64,000 nt of DNA from positions 8,602 through 72,601 of the forward strand of contig WTPW01002632.1 in assembly GCA_009809945.1 (NCBI GenBank), given 5' to 3'. Below the pieces are notes generated by a model. The model searched no databases and was not told where the DNA came from. It saw only the letters and a list, made by a program, of their open reading frames with translations. The stretch comes from Gigaspora margarita (Eukaryota; Glomeromycota; Glomeromycetes; Diversisporales; Gigasporaceae). Every line of letters starts with the position of its first letter. Position 1 is the first letter of the stretch. Both the position numbers and the translations under genes were made by a program. Below are positions 42,236 to 54,900 of this stretch, piece by piece.

Positions 42236-42368
42236 TCCAAAAATAAGCACCCCCTACAATTTATATATACCCAAAACAAGCACTCCTTATATAATAAAAA
42301 TAAGCAACTAAATATCAAAACATTCGAATAATTAGTAGAATACCCAAAAATAAGCATCTCTATCTCTT
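42236..42368. repeat. CCCAAAAATAAGCA minisatellite
   Basis: Units CCAAAAATAAGCACCCCCT, CCCAAAACAAGCACTCCTT, AAAAATAAGCAACTAAATA and CCCAAAAATAAGCATCTCT follow at 25-50-bp spacing. A related AAAATAAGCTAC word forms the ends of the element at 58605-58910. Confidence 0.55.
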
Positions 42369-42384
42369 TATCTATTAGTTATGT

Positions 42385-42402
42385 GCAGGCAAATTTGCCT
42401 GC
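42385..42402. other. Solo piggyBac-type terminal palindrome
   Basis: A perfect 18-bp palindrome GCAGGCAAATTTGCCTGC, the same motif found next to the TTAA ends at 8808, 10407, 12011 and (degenerate) 14014. No TTAA and no partner end seen here, so it is an orphan end or a fixed site. Confidence 0.7.
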
Positions 42403-42500
42403 AAAAAGTTATATAATATTTTTAAAAAAAAAATTTTATAAAACTTTATTTAATTTTTTAATATAATATTCTTTTAATAATAAATTATTATAAATGAGAA

Positions 42501-42575
42501 TGTGGCGACATAGTGAAGTTGGGTTGTTGTTACCCTTCCAAGCAACAGGTGCAGAGTTCGAATCTCACTAAAGAT
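42501..42575 (+). repeat. tRNA-like head related to retroposon family 1
   Basis: TGTGGCGACATAGTGAAGTTGG (A-box-like) and AGAGTTCGAATCTC (B-box) with CCTTCCAAGCAACAGGTG between, closely matching the head at 11417-11340 but on the plus strand. The body downstream to about 42660 is short and unrelated to the family 1 body as far as I can see. Not an intact tRNA: no complementary acceptor arm. Confidence 0.6.
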
Positions 42576-42689
42576 ATTTTCAAAAATTGTATCTGCATTA
42601 CAAAACTAATCTGCACTTCAACTAATTGGATTTTTGATTTGTAACCCGGGTGATACCAACTTTACAGAAACTAGTACTTTTTTTTAGAT

Positions 42690-42956
42690 GAGTTTAAGAT
42701 AGTTTAAGATAATATTAAAGTTATTAATATTACTTTTTTTATAATTAAAAGATTATTTTAAGATTTAAAATCTAAAAATAATATTATTATTATGGTTTAA
42801 TAATTATAAATTATTATAAGTTAATTATATGATTATTGGTTAAGATTATTTTAAGATGTTTTTAAGATTTTACTAAGATTTTTTTAAGATAATGATAAGA
42901 TTATTTTAAGATTATGTTAAGATTACTATAAGATTATTTTAAGATTATTTTAAGAT
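42690..42956. repeat. TTTTAAGATTA satellite running into the gap
   Basis: AAGATTATTTT units with variable spacing fill the last 270 bases before the run of N. The gap probably reflects an unresolved longer array. Confidence 0.8.
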
Positions 42957-43464
42957 NNNNNNNNNNNNNNNNNNNNNNNNNNNNNNNNNNNNNNNNNNNN
43001 NNNNNNNNNNNNNNNNNNNNNNNNNNNNNNNNNNNNNNNNNNNNNNNNNNNNNNNNNNNNNNNNNNNNNNNNNNNNNNNNNNNNNNNNNNNNNNNNNNNN
43101 NNNNNNNNNNNNNNNNNNNNNNNNNNNNNNNNNNNNNNNNNNNNNNNNNNNNNNNNNNNNNNNNNNNNNNNNNNNNNNNNNNNNNNNNNNNNNNNNNNNN
43201 NNNNNNNNNNNNNNNNNNNNNNNNNNNNNNNNNNNNNNNNNNNNNNNNNNNNNNNNNNNNNNNNNNNNNNNNNNNNNNNNNNNNNNNNNNNNNNNNNNNN
43301 NNNNNNNNNNNNNNNNNNNNNNNNNNNNNNNNNNNNNNNNNNNNNNNNNNNNNNNNNNNNNNNNNNNNNNNNNNNNNNNNNNNNNNNNNNNNNNNNNNNN
43401 NNNNNNNNNNNNNNNNNNNNNNNNNNNNNNNNNNNNNNNNNNNNNNNNNNNNNNNNNNNNNNNN
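42957..43464. other. Assembly gap (508 N)
   Basis: Unresolved sequence, flanked by the AAGATTATTTT array on the left and a poly(A) run on the right. A minus-strand reading frame spanning it is meaningless. Single ambiguous bases also occur at 2636, 6389, 47073, 47092 and 47094. Confidence 0.99.
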
Positions 43465-43695
43465 AAAAAAAAAAAAAAAAAAAAAGTAAAATTTCAAAAA
43501 AAAGTATGTTAAAAAAAAAGAGAAAGACAAGGTAAAGAAAACTGGCATAGGAAAAAAAAAAAGGCGATTTGAACGATTTTTACCCCTCTCTCCTTTTTAC
43601 CCCTCTCCTTTTTACCCCCTCTCTCTTTTTCTCCTCTTTCTTTTTTTTTTCTTTTTTCTCTTTCTTTTTTTTCTCTTTCTTTTTTCTTTTTAATA

Positions 43696-44765
43696 TTTCG
43701 AATACTTTTGAAATATTTTGGGATCAGTAGATCTGTAACCTGGATCATATCAAAGACGCGTTTGACTAATATTTTTGAAATGTTTTGATGATTTTTGATG
43801 ATTGTACCACAAGATCAGATTAGATCTTTGTTTATTTTTTTTGTTTATAATTTAGATCTTTTATCAATTTTACATTGGTTCTTCATATTTCTTTTGTTTT
43901 TTTTTGGTTTCGTTTCATTTTTTTAGTTTCATTTTGTTTTTTTTATTTATATTTTTTTTTATTTTTTAATTTTTTTTACTTTATTTTTACACTTTACCAC
44001 TAGCACTTTGCAAGAAATCCAATAACTTTCTAGTACTTTGCACAAGCCAACTCAGCCTTTTGACACTTTGCAAGAACATACAATACCTTTCTTTAGCAAT
44101 TTCGAACGTTCAAGAATGCAAGTTTTTGCAAGTATTCACAAGTTTTCGCAAGGTTTTGTTTTATTTATTTTTTCGTTTCATGTTTTTTGTTTTTGTTTTT
44201 ATTTTTATTAATTTATTTTATTCTGGCACTTTGCAAAAACCTTTGATGATTTCTGAATTGCAAAACACGAACTCGAAATGGAGATTTGGAGCTTTGTTTA
44301 TTTTTTTATTTAGTTTGCTTACAATTTTGTTTTTTGTTTGTTTTCTTTTTTTTTATTTCAGAACTTTGCAAGAAAACTGCTTAACTTTTCTGGCACTTCA
44401 ATTCTAACATCTCTGGCACTTTGCAGGAAGTCATGAATATGAACGAATATAATCGAATACAAGCAAATATGAGCGAAATATAAGTTTATTTTTTTCATTT
44501 TTGTTTTTTTTTGTTATTTTTTTGGTTTGTTTTTTGTTTGTTTTTTTACTTATTTTTTTAATTTTATTTTATTTTATTTATTCCTTACTTCTTTTGGAAC
44601 TTTGCAAGAAAACGACCTAACTTTCTGGAACTTTGCAAGAAGTAGCAAATATAAGCAAATATAAGCAAATATAAATGAATATAAGCAAATATGAGTGAAT
44701 ATAAAAAATATAATAGTTTATTTTTTTATTTTTTTGGTTTCGTTTTTTTTTGAATTTATTTTTTT
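43696..44765 (-). repeat. CTTGCAAAGTGCC dispersed repeat, copy E
   Basis: Reverse-oriented and well preserved: GGGATCAGTAGATCTGTAACC terminus, the CAAGATCAGATTAGATC block, then GGCACTTTGCAAGAA monomers between T-rich blocks, ending with AAGCAAATATAAGCAAATAT words near 44640-44690. Better preserved than copies C and D. Confidence 0.8.
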
Positions 44766-44934
44766 TGACATTTTTTTATAATAATTTATAATAAAATATG
44801 TAATATTTTAAAATATAATAATAATAAATAAATAAAATAAAATTTTATATTAAAAAATTGTGAAAACTTGTGAAACCCTGTAAAACGTTTAAAAATTTGC
44901 AAAAAGTATGATTATGTGAATATAATAATTATTA

Positions 44935-45270
44935 ATTGATATCATATTCGATATATATCGATTAACCGAATATATATCGATTACTATCACTATCAATAGT
45001 AATCGACAGGGGTGATGAATATCGATATATATCTTACCGGTTAGTAATCGATATATATCTATATATAAAATTTGCTGATGGTGTACAAATCCTGGGAATT
45101 AGCAGAGGATAGTATTCTGACCCATCACAAAAATCCCAACCTGGGTCACCTATGGGTGGGTCACTCAGGTGACCCAAATGAACACTAGATAATAGAAAAA
45201 TTCTGCTATGGATCACTTGCAAGTAGGTTATTCGGGTAAATACTAGATAATAAAAAATTTTTGCTACAGG
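44935..45270. repeat. ATCGAT tract and GGTGACCC/GGGTCACC repeats
   Basis: 44935-45065 is filled with ATATATCGATT words; 45110-45180 carries CCTGGGTCACCTATGGGTGGGTCACTCAGGTGACCC-like words that are mutually complementary, and AACACTAGATAATA recurs at 45181 and 45238. Probably the end of a dispersed element; boundaries not set. Confidence 0.4.
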
Positions 45271-45890
45271 TTACCCATAGGCAGTATTGTCACGGGACAG
45301 CCTTGGACAATGACTTGGACAATTTTGAACAATTTTGGACAATTAAATAAAGTATATAATGGGTTATTTCACATACTCATATAATAACTATTTTATTGCA
45401 TGGTATTTGATATAACTATTCCATGTCAGTAAGTAAATAAAAAAAGCATGAGTTGTCACATAAGACCCGTGCAATAAACTGGTTTATTTTTAGTTTAAAT
45501 TTTATTTCTTCTTATCCGGGTTAACCAGTTAACAAAATTACTAACCAGTTAAGAGTGCTTATACGGGTTACTCAGGTAATTCTTATATGGGTCTAATCTT
45601 TATATAGAATCTTTAAACAAAAGTATTCTGTTTTACAAAGTATTACTTATACTAAAAAGAATTTAATGCATGCTTAAAAGAAGAAACAGATATATTACAT
45701 CAAAGATTTATTGAAAGTATATAGAAAACATTAAATTTTATTAAGCAACAAAAAGATATAAAGAGTTATTAACTTAAAAAATATATAGCTAATAAAGATA
45801 AAGATTTATTTAAATCTATATTAAAAAAATATATTTGAGAAGTAGTATATACAATCTTATTTATGATTTGAAAAAAGAAGATAGTAAAAC

Positions 45891-46179
45891 TAGTGATATG
45901 AGTTGGTAGCTACTGGTAGGAATCTACCACTGGTATCTACTGGTAGATAACAGTAGATACCGTTAGATAAATTATATGCAGGGTAGATACCAATAAAATA
46001 ATCGAATTATATTTTAAAATTATATGGTGCATTATAATATCAAAAATATATGATTTGTCAAATAAATTTAATTTATCATGTGACTAGTAGATCTACTGGT
46101 AGTGGTAGCTACCGGTAGCTACCCACCTACTGGTAGATACCGGTAGGAACATGCCAAATTGGTAGAATTCACATCACTA
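45891..46179. mobile_element. hAT-like MITE (289 bp) with perfect 8-bp TSD
   Basis: Ends TAGTGATATGAGTTGGTAG and, inverted, TAGTGATGTGAATTCTACC, flanked by AGTAAAAC at 45883-45890 and 46180-46187. Subterminal regions carry repeated CTACYGGTAG palindromes on both sides. 8-bp duplication and TAGTGATG-type ends indicate hAT mobilisation. Non-coding. Confidence 0.88.
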
Positions 46180-46189
46180 AGTAAAACAT

Positions 46190-49100
46190 ATTTTAACAAT
46201 AGAGTTAATGCTATATCACACATATTCTAAAAAAATTAATTTATATATTTTTCTCAAAAAGAAGTATATTGAACTAGTGATATATTAATTATTTTTTTTT
46301 TGAATCATTTTTTTCTCAATAGTTGATCTATAAACTAAATAGAAACAAATATATTACCAACTCTAAATTCATGCTTTTCATAATCTACTTTACCTCTAAT
46401 AAGATCAAACTAGTTAGTACCAATAATCAAAGCATATTCATTATTATCAATAACTATTATATTATGTATTATCTAGGGGTTAGTAAAATTACGAGGGGGC
46501 CAACTTATATGATATATATACCTAATAAAATGACTTGCATGATTTTGTGTAACAATCATATAAATATATATTAAAAATATTCACGATGCTATACCAAAGA
46601 ACCCTCAGCTATATTAATTGCTTGCTGATTCAAAACATATTATTGCTATGTTCTATTCCTACTATCTGGTAAGTTTATATAGGAATTGGGTGTATTTTGG
46701 TATTCGCAGAAACTAAATACCACTTTTAATAATTGAAGCTATTAAATGGTAAATTCAGACTTTATTAAGTATGTATTTATTTTAGCAAACTATCTCATTA
46801 ATATTTGCTACAAATTGCTTTAGAAGGGAATATCTATTTAGTAACTAATTTGGCATTTGGCTAAAACATGTAATAACGAATTTTTTAAAACTTTAATGCA
46901 TCATTTTTTAGGTCATAAAAATATTTAGTCGTAAAAACCAGCCATAAGAGCAATGGATGAATAATGTAGTGAATTAAAAATATGTGCATTTTAGATAATA
47001 TTAGCAGTTTCTTGGTTTTTTATAACCAGTGGGTCAATTTTTGTAAACCTTAAAAATTTATATGTAAAATATNTTTATTTGAAATAAAAGCNGNGTTGTT
47101 ACTTTGCCAGATTATACGATGTACAACTATACATGGGTATCTAAATTATTTTGCCTTTGACGTAAATTTAAATGGCTAAATTATTTTAGGCAGACTAAAT
47201 CGCAATTACCCACGATAATTTAAGCATCTGAGGATTTATTATCCGCACTCTCCCCTTGCTAATTTTTGTTAAGTCAAGTCTTTCTTCGCTTCATTATTTT
47301 CTGATGTATTATTGTTATGATGGATTGAACGTGATTTAAAAAAAGACTTGTTCTGCCAGTTTTTACAGGCTAATTACCCACAAGGTTCTGTGGTTGCTCC
47401 GAGTTTAATTACCCAATTTAGCACAGAATAATTTAGGATGTCGAAAATAATTTAGGCTGCAAAAATTATTTTAGCGTGCCGAATATATTTTAGGATGTCT
47501 AAAATATTTTTGCTATTCCAAAATATTTTCGAATGACATTAAATAAATATTAGCGGGATTTTTTGCTGCAACTTTTAAAATATTTTTGAATAACGGATAT
47601 TAAATATAATATTTAAACTAATTTTTATATCGTATTAAATATATATTAGCGAGGTTTTTTACTGCCACTTTTACGTTTAATATATTAAAAATCTATTACT
47701 GCTGAACCTCTCAAAACCTCATGTTTTGTGTCGGTATTGAGAGGTTACAGATTTGAAAACATTATTGCAGAATTACTGTTGAACCTCTCAAAACTGATCT
47801 TTGCCAGAGCCAAAAATTAATCCGTTTCTACTATATAATTCCAATTGTTATCAATACCGATGCAAAACATAGTTATCATTGTGAAGGGGTAACTTGACTC
47901 AGCTTTGGCAAAAAAAAAAAGGAATCCAAGCCATATGACTCGGGACCTGAAATGCGCATTGATCGATGATAATAAAACGCCTCTGGTATTCATTAGTCGT
48001 GTGAATTACTCATCGTTAATCATAGATCCCCCCGATACTTTAAATAAAATTAAGTTCATTATCATTAAATAAAACATACTATGTATATTTGTTTTCGAAT
48101 ATTGTAACAAAACCCATATAAAAAATAAACACAATTACAGATTCTCTTGAAACACGGTCGTTAAGACATTTACCTTTTCTAAATCTTTTCATTGCTGTCA
48201 TGCTTAGCCTGGCCGTCGAATCACCATGTCAAAACACCACAAAGAACGCCGTCGAATCGCCACAAGAACGCCCACAAGAATATCATCAAAACATTGCAAG
48301 AGTTTTTACAAGAGCACCAACGAACTCCCATATCGAATCACTGTCAAGTTACTACAAGAACCGGGGAACACCAGAGAAACTCTGGGACAACTACAAAGAT
48401 TAGAAATATTTTTAATACAAAATAAAAAAAGCAAAAAAGAGTAAAAAATAATACTTATACTTATGATCATCAATCTTCTGTAGGTTACTAGGAGTGTGTA
48501 ACAGAGCTGAGGAGTGGAGATCTAGACCTGGGTGTATGAAATGAAATAATATTATTAAAGAATATTATTAATAATGAAAAAAAAAACTTATAGGCTTTGA
48601 GTCGTGTATATGATCTCTTACCTTCGTCTTACAATAATTGAGCATGAATATATGATTCAGTTTTTTTAACAATAAAAGAACAGCTATAAAATTTCTTTAT
48701 GATTAATTACTTACCTTTGTCTATTTCGAGTTTTGAAAAAAAAAGAAATCCCAGTAGACAGGTTATTTTTAAAAAATTAACAATCAAGACTTTGACCGAT
48801 CAAACATGATACATATAAATTTATATGATTTTTATATAAAGTGACAATTTTTGCATTACTATTAAACTTGTGTAATATTGGAGTTGTCCCCTCCCATAAT
48901 TTTACTAACCCCTAGGTATTATTGTATAATTTGTTTCTCAAAATAATGCTTTATTTGTAAAAGTAATTGGTACATAATAACATCAACTATATGATTTAGC
49001 TTTGTAGCAATCCCTTTAAGAAGTAGAGGATAACTTGTATGATTGTTTAATCCAAAATGTCTTATTAGTTTTTTACTAGCAAAAGCACTTTGTGCACCTC

Positions 49101-49504
49101 TATCTAGTACTGCTTTTGGAATTACAATATTATTAATTCTATATTTAGCAGTTGTAAAATTATTGGCAGAATAACATACTAAATTAATATTTATAGATTC
49201 ATCTAGAACTATATTATAATTTGTAAATTCTTTATTTTCAGGTTCTAAAAATGTAATAGTATGATTTTTAGGCAGATAATCTTTAAATTTATCAAGAATA
49301 TCTTTAAGTTTCTCTTGAATAAATTTTTTACAAATTTCAAATACATTTATAGAGATATTTACTATTTTATTTTGGATATTATTTTGCTAATCTATTTGGA
49401 TTTTATTAGTATTTTATTCCTTTGAAATCGAGCTATGCCTCTAGCTACTTTTTTATTACAAGATTTATTATAGAATAGAGCACTTTATACTTAGCTATAG
49501 TAGA
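46190..49504 (-). pseudogene. Retroelement aspartic-protease relic, split by an insertion
   Basis: Two minus-strand pieces (about 49500-48923 and 46472-46320) rejoin in frame if the TIR element 46473-48915 is removed. The first contains VLDRGAQSAFASKKLIRHF (about 49115-49060), the retropepsin active-site region of gag-pol elements, normally D-T/S-G-A. The second contains EYALIIGTN and FDLIRGKVDYEKH (about 46435-46360), fitting the ILGTDWF block near the end of the domain. The catalytic motif is DRG rather than DTG/DSG and there are stops, so it is dead. The gag portion is further along the minus strand at 58090-62190. Confidence 0.55.
46473..48915. mobile_element. 2.4-kb TIR element inserted in the protease relic
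   Basis: Inverted ends CTAGGGGTTAGTAAAATTAC and CTAGGGGTTAGTAAAATTAT extend about 33 bp, flanked by GTATTAT (46466-46472; 48916-48922), a 7-bp duplication. Inside: AATAATTTAGGMTG repeats (47410-47520), two AACCTCTCAAAAC words with pogo-like look (47703, 47783), and 48190-48400, a more GC-rich stretch open in all three forward frames (one reads NRGTPEKLWDNYKD). No transposase recognised. Confidence 0.65.
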
Positions 49505-49686
49505 TAGTGATGCGAATGGCTAAAGCCAAGCTGTGAGCTAAATGGCTAAGCTGAGCCAATGATCAGCTTGGCTATGGGTCTACTAATAAAGAACCCCAGA
49601 TTAAAGTATGGTGCCATAATTAGCCAATTATTACAATTATATTTATTATATACATTTTTACACAGAGTTTTTTAAAACCATAATTG

Positions 49687-49862
49687 TAATAATACTTATT
49701 ACATGTAATAATATTTATTACATGTAATAATATTTATTACATGTAATAATATTTATTACGTGTAATAATATTTATTACGTGTAATAATATTTATTACATG
49801 TAATAATATTATTACATGTAATATTATTTATTACATGTAAGAATATATATATATTGTAATAA
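49687..49862. repeat. TTACATGTAATAATATT array at the hAT left end
   Basis: About eight units of roughly 21 bp, each with the palindrome ATTACATGTAAT (or ATTACGTGTAAT). A looser version with the same words is at 56530-56690 at the opposite end of the transposon. Subterminal repeats of this type usually serve as transposase-binding sites; here that is inference. Confidence 0.8.
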
Positions 49863-51783
49863 TGTTTTGGTTATTTACTTAATAAATTAGTTCTGCTCAA
49901 TTGACACGTTAGTCACGTGCATCTTGTGCACTTGACAATTCGTTTATTCTGAATCAAAGACAAGTATCAAATTTTTTATTTTATTTTATTTCTATTTTTT
50001 ATTTTTTTTATTTTTACTTTTAATTTTTTTATTACTTTCATCATAATCATATACTCTCCTATTATTTTAAATATCCAAATATATTTCTTCAACTAAGTAC
50101 ACTACATACTTGTTCCTACCATGATACTGTAAATGTGCGTATACAAGGTCCCCAAAATAGTAAACCCACCATGAATTAGACCCGGCTGCGAACCATGGAA
50201 TCTTAATTAAATGCAGTTTTTTCAAATAATTAAACTACCTATTACAAGTACAAATTGTATATGCATTTTAAATTTATTCTTTTTATGAAATAACCTTTCA
50301 GTATGAACTAGAACTGGGTCTACTAAAGAGTTTCAAAATTGGTGGAATGAAATCAACTCGGGTTTTGTATGTGCACATTTACAGTACTTAGTAAATCTTT
50401 GAGGGCTGACATAAAATGTATAGGGTTATATCTAAGATTCAGCAGTAACAGTAACATATGTACGCTGTAATGGTGTAAAATCACGTCGATTTTCTTTTTA
50501 TATTATTATCCTATCCCGATTGTCATTTTAAACATCTATTTTTAGTCAAGATGTATATTTAGTAAAAGTTGACATAGCCCTCCTGAATAGTTTAGTACAG
50601 TAAACGAATTACCTGTTTGAAAGTTGAGAAAGTCAAATAAATTTGATTAACTGTTAATTTGATTTATCTAATTAGTTACATTTATCTAATTAGTCGCATT
50701 TATCCAATTAATCAAATTAGTTTAATTAATCGAATTAGTTTAATTAGCCGAATTAGTTTAATTTATCGAACTTGATAACTTGTTAGAACAAGTAAGAGTA
50801 GAATTAGCACTGTAATGTAAAAATTATAAATACGATGTTTTTGGTATTCACAATAAGGCAATTAAGAAAGCTCGAAGCTAGAAAAGCTAATATAGAATTC
50901 AATGTTGTAGAGTAATAACCTTCAAAATTAGAGTAGAAGAGTTATCCTCTGATAGATAATTGAATCAATAAACTGTTATTATTCATAAACCGATAACCCC
51001 CAAAATCTTATTAAAATCCAAATCCTGTGACCTCATATTAGAGCCTTGTTCGACCCTAGTTATTCGGACCAAGTCTATCCATGCCTCAATCGAAGCCTTA
51101 TCGTTATTAGGGTTTAAATAGAGTTGGTTAAGTTTAGTAATGTATAGTAGTGACAGTTACACAGGGGGTTCATTTTCTGCCTCTCAACGTACGTGATTTT
51201 CATTTAACTGAAGTTTTTATTATGAGTTTATTAATATGTATGCGCAATTAATTCTGACTATATATTTTCGATTTATAAAGTAAAAACTCTACATGTCTTT
51301 TATTTAGGTATTTAGTATAAAAAGAAACATAGATATCGATTATGGTTGAATTTGACAAAAGAGAATCATTTGAGATATATCGCATAAAAATATGTATTGA
51401 TTAGTAATAATTAAATACGGATAAAATAAAATTAGAATGATACAGTAACTATTCGTAGATATAATAAGGAGAACCTATCTTAAAGTAAAAGCCTGTAAGT
51501 TCTATATATTTAACAATTTTAACTCAACAGTAATTAAGAAACTTATAACATTACTTACAAGTTCTCATATGGTCACTTACTATAAAATAAATCCTTCAAA
51601 AAGTCATGAGTAAATAAGCAGTCATTTTATATTAAAGTTTTCTTGAGCTAATTCACGATATAGCAACTTGGTCACATGCACAATTGATTCTACTATCTAT
51701 TTTATTTTTGTTCAAAAAAATAGACACAATATATGTAGTAGTTGATTTATAACAGTATGTTATTAATATACTATCTACTTATC

Positions 51784-51963
51784 AGGACCCCGAAATATAC
51801 ATAGATAGGTCAGGTTAATTATAGGGTTACTAAAAAAGGAAATATCTGCAGAAAAAACTTCAAAAATAAGCAAAAAAATTACTATAAATAGAAAAGATCT
51901 GCATAAAAAACCTCAAAAATAAGCAAACTCATACCTGACCTATCTATGTATATTTCGGGGTCC
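51784..51963. mobile_element. 180-bp MITE with AGGACCCCG ends
   Basis: Inverted ends AGGACCCCGAAATATACATA and GGACCCCGAAATATACATAG, flanked by TACTTATC (51776-51783; 51964-51971). Sits 21 bp beyond the hAT transposase stop codon. The AGGACC start and 8-bp duplication link it to the AGGACC family, although the interior differs. Confidence 0.8.
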
Positions 51964-51991
51964 TACTTATCTAACTCAAAAAATTTTTTCA

Positions 51992-54900
51992 TTAGGAAAA
52001 AAATTCATCAACTACACTATCTAAATCATAATCATTATTTGGTTCTTTATCAACCACATTTTCAGAACTCAATTTAATATTATCATTCGGATTTGTTCCT
52101 CCAAAAATTTCATGATTTAAATCAAAACTTTCTTCCAAATACAAATTCTCATCTAATAATTCGAATTCTACTTCATCATCTTTACCAGAATTATCACCCG
52201 AATCATCATCAGAATCATCACCACCAAACTCTCCAGTTTCTTCTGCTACAGCCAACACGTCTTCCAAAGTAAGTTCATGGTTAATAAAAGAAATTTCTTC
52301 TTTAGCATGTGTTGTATAATATCAATGAATCTTGGCCAATGCTTCTAACTTTCCAAATGCTAATCGAGTTCTTTTTTTTCCATAGATCCATCCTAATGTT
52401 GAGAAAACCCTTTCGCAAGAAGCAGAATGCAGAGTAATAGAAAGAAATTTAACTGCTAAAGTAGGAAGATGATTGTAAACATCTTCAATCATTTTCTACC
52501 ACGTCTGTGGCGTCTGGCAATCGGGTTCAAATGGTTCATTAAAAAGTGGCTCATTTTCTTTGTAAGAAGCAAGTTGTCCAAAAATTGTCGAAGAGAACTT
52601 TCTTTACTATCAAAGGCACTCCACAAAGTACCTGCATATTTTGCTATTTTTTTGTATTGACCCTTTTTAAAACCACGACCTAATAAAAAATAAATTTTAG
52701 ATAAATATAAAATATATTCTTAACCAAAATCTCGATTTATATCAATAATGATCATCTGATTATCATTGATATATAACCCCTATCAATTATAAACGATAGC
52801 GATAAATAACGATATCTGATATATAATCAAAATTCGTAAATTTTAGTTAAATTTTAAGGCTGATTTTCTCGATAACTAGTAATTAGAATCGGCTCAAATT
52901 TTTAATGCAAATAGTATCGATACTAGTCTATAACATATTAAAATTTCAGGAAATTTTAACTGGTAGTTCTTGAGTAATTGTTTGTATACGATAGTTGAGT
53001 TTTTTTAAAAAAACTGACTATCGTATGCAAGCAATTACTCAAGAACTACTAGTTCAAATTTGCTGAAATTTTAGTATGTTATAGACTAGTATCGATACTA
53101 TTTGCAGTAAAAATTTGAGCCAATTCTAATTACTAGTTATCAAGAAAATGGTCTTAAAATTTAACTAATTTTTTAAACTATTGATATTAATCGATTTTTA
53201 TATTATCGATTATTACTAATTAAAATCGATATATATTTATAATTGTTTATAATTGATTATTGTTATTAATCGAATAATAACTCTCAAACGATTATAATCA
53301 ATTAAAGTTAATCGATAATAATCGATTGATCCAATTATAATTATTTTATATCACTTTAAAAAATTTCGTGATAAAACTAGATAGTAAAAAAATAAATAAA
53401 TATTTTTTACCTTTAAATTTTGGATGCAAAAAATATGCCAAATAATATGCTTCTTCATTAAACTCTAAAAGTCGTCTATTGATAGAAGTAATGCAATATC
53501 TTCGAAAAGTAACATGTTGGTCTTGTGGCATTCGATAAATTGTAGCTGCTAATTTGATCAAATAAACAAAACAGTCAGCTAATGTTGAGTCCTGACTTTC
53601 AAGTTGAACAATGGACTCTTTAATAGGCCGTAAAATGGTAGTCATAAAGGATAGATCATCATAAAATGAACCTCAATTTAAAATCATATACACTTCATTA
53701 CTCGAAATAATATCTGGATCATGTTCCAAAATCTTTTAATAAATATTTAAATAATTAGGTTTCTGTTGTAGCAAAATCATTAAACTAATAAAAAAAATTA
53801 ACTTACTCGAATAAATGCAACTTTTAAACGTATAAAGAATAAATTGTATCATAATAACTTGACCAACGAGTTGCTACATAACGTTTAATACCTCCGCCTA
53901 CAATATTATTAACTTGAATTTCATGTTCAAGTGCTGAATTAGCTATATGAGATGATTTGAAAAATTGAGCAACTAATGTTGCTTGAGATAAAACACGTTT
54001 TGCAAATGGTTCTTTCATAATATCTTTACAGATAAGATTTAGCCGATGGGCTATACACGATACATTCATTATATGAGGAAAGTTTTGTGTAATCAATCGT
54101 CTTGCTGCTGCAACATTTGCACCATTATCACTAACTACTGCACAAATTTTTTAGTTCTAATTTTAGTAATTATTGTTTTAATTTTTTCTGCAAGAAATTC
54201 TGCTATATGACGTGCATTTGAATAATTACGTAAAGCATATAAATGCTCTTTTCGATCAGGTGTTAAAAGTAAAAAATTCCAAATTGATCGGCCTCGTGGA
54301 TCAGTCCAACCATCGAGTGCTATAAAAAATATATATGTAAATATAAAAATTGTATTATATATTATTAATATAAAAAAATTTTTATACTATACCGAGTGTA
54401 ATATAAGTTGTATTTTGTAGCTCGTTTTCCATCTTTGCTTCTACCCGAATAATTTGTTTATCAAAAATTCTTCCCGCAAGTATTTTAGGACTTGGTATTT
54501 TAAAATCTGATCTAAGATCTTGAAGCCATGCACGAAAAATTTCATTTCCAGCAATGTTAAATGAAACACCCACACATGCAAATGCAAGACACATGCTATT
54601 TTCTAGTTGTTCTTGCCTTTTTGAAGGCAGTTCTTGATTTTTGATATATTTAAGGATATTATCCTTATTTGTAACATCTACTTTTCGTTTCTTGATTGAT
54701 TTTTGAATTTCATTATCATTGGTTAATTGTTTAAGATAAACAAGTTGTATATCTAATGAAGCTTTAGAACAATTATGTGCAATATGCATTTTAAAAACTG
54801 ATATATCTCCTCGTGCCCACTGTTGTGAACAGTATTTGCAACTAGCTAAATAATGCCCACTTTTTTTTTTTCTATTTGTTTGAAATGATCCCAAATAGGA

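Noticed and set aside
42934..43548. A 204-codon frame
   Set aside because: Most of it is undetermined sequence in the assembly gap.
45640..45890. A plus-strand coding relic (KEFNACLKEETDILHQRF)
   Set aside because: Possibly coding and interrupted by the hAT MITE, but too short and stop-ridden to assign to any protein.
49687..49862. A CRISPR-like array, because of regular repeats
   Set aside because: Units are contiguous without unique spacers, palindromic and in a eukaryotic transposon end.
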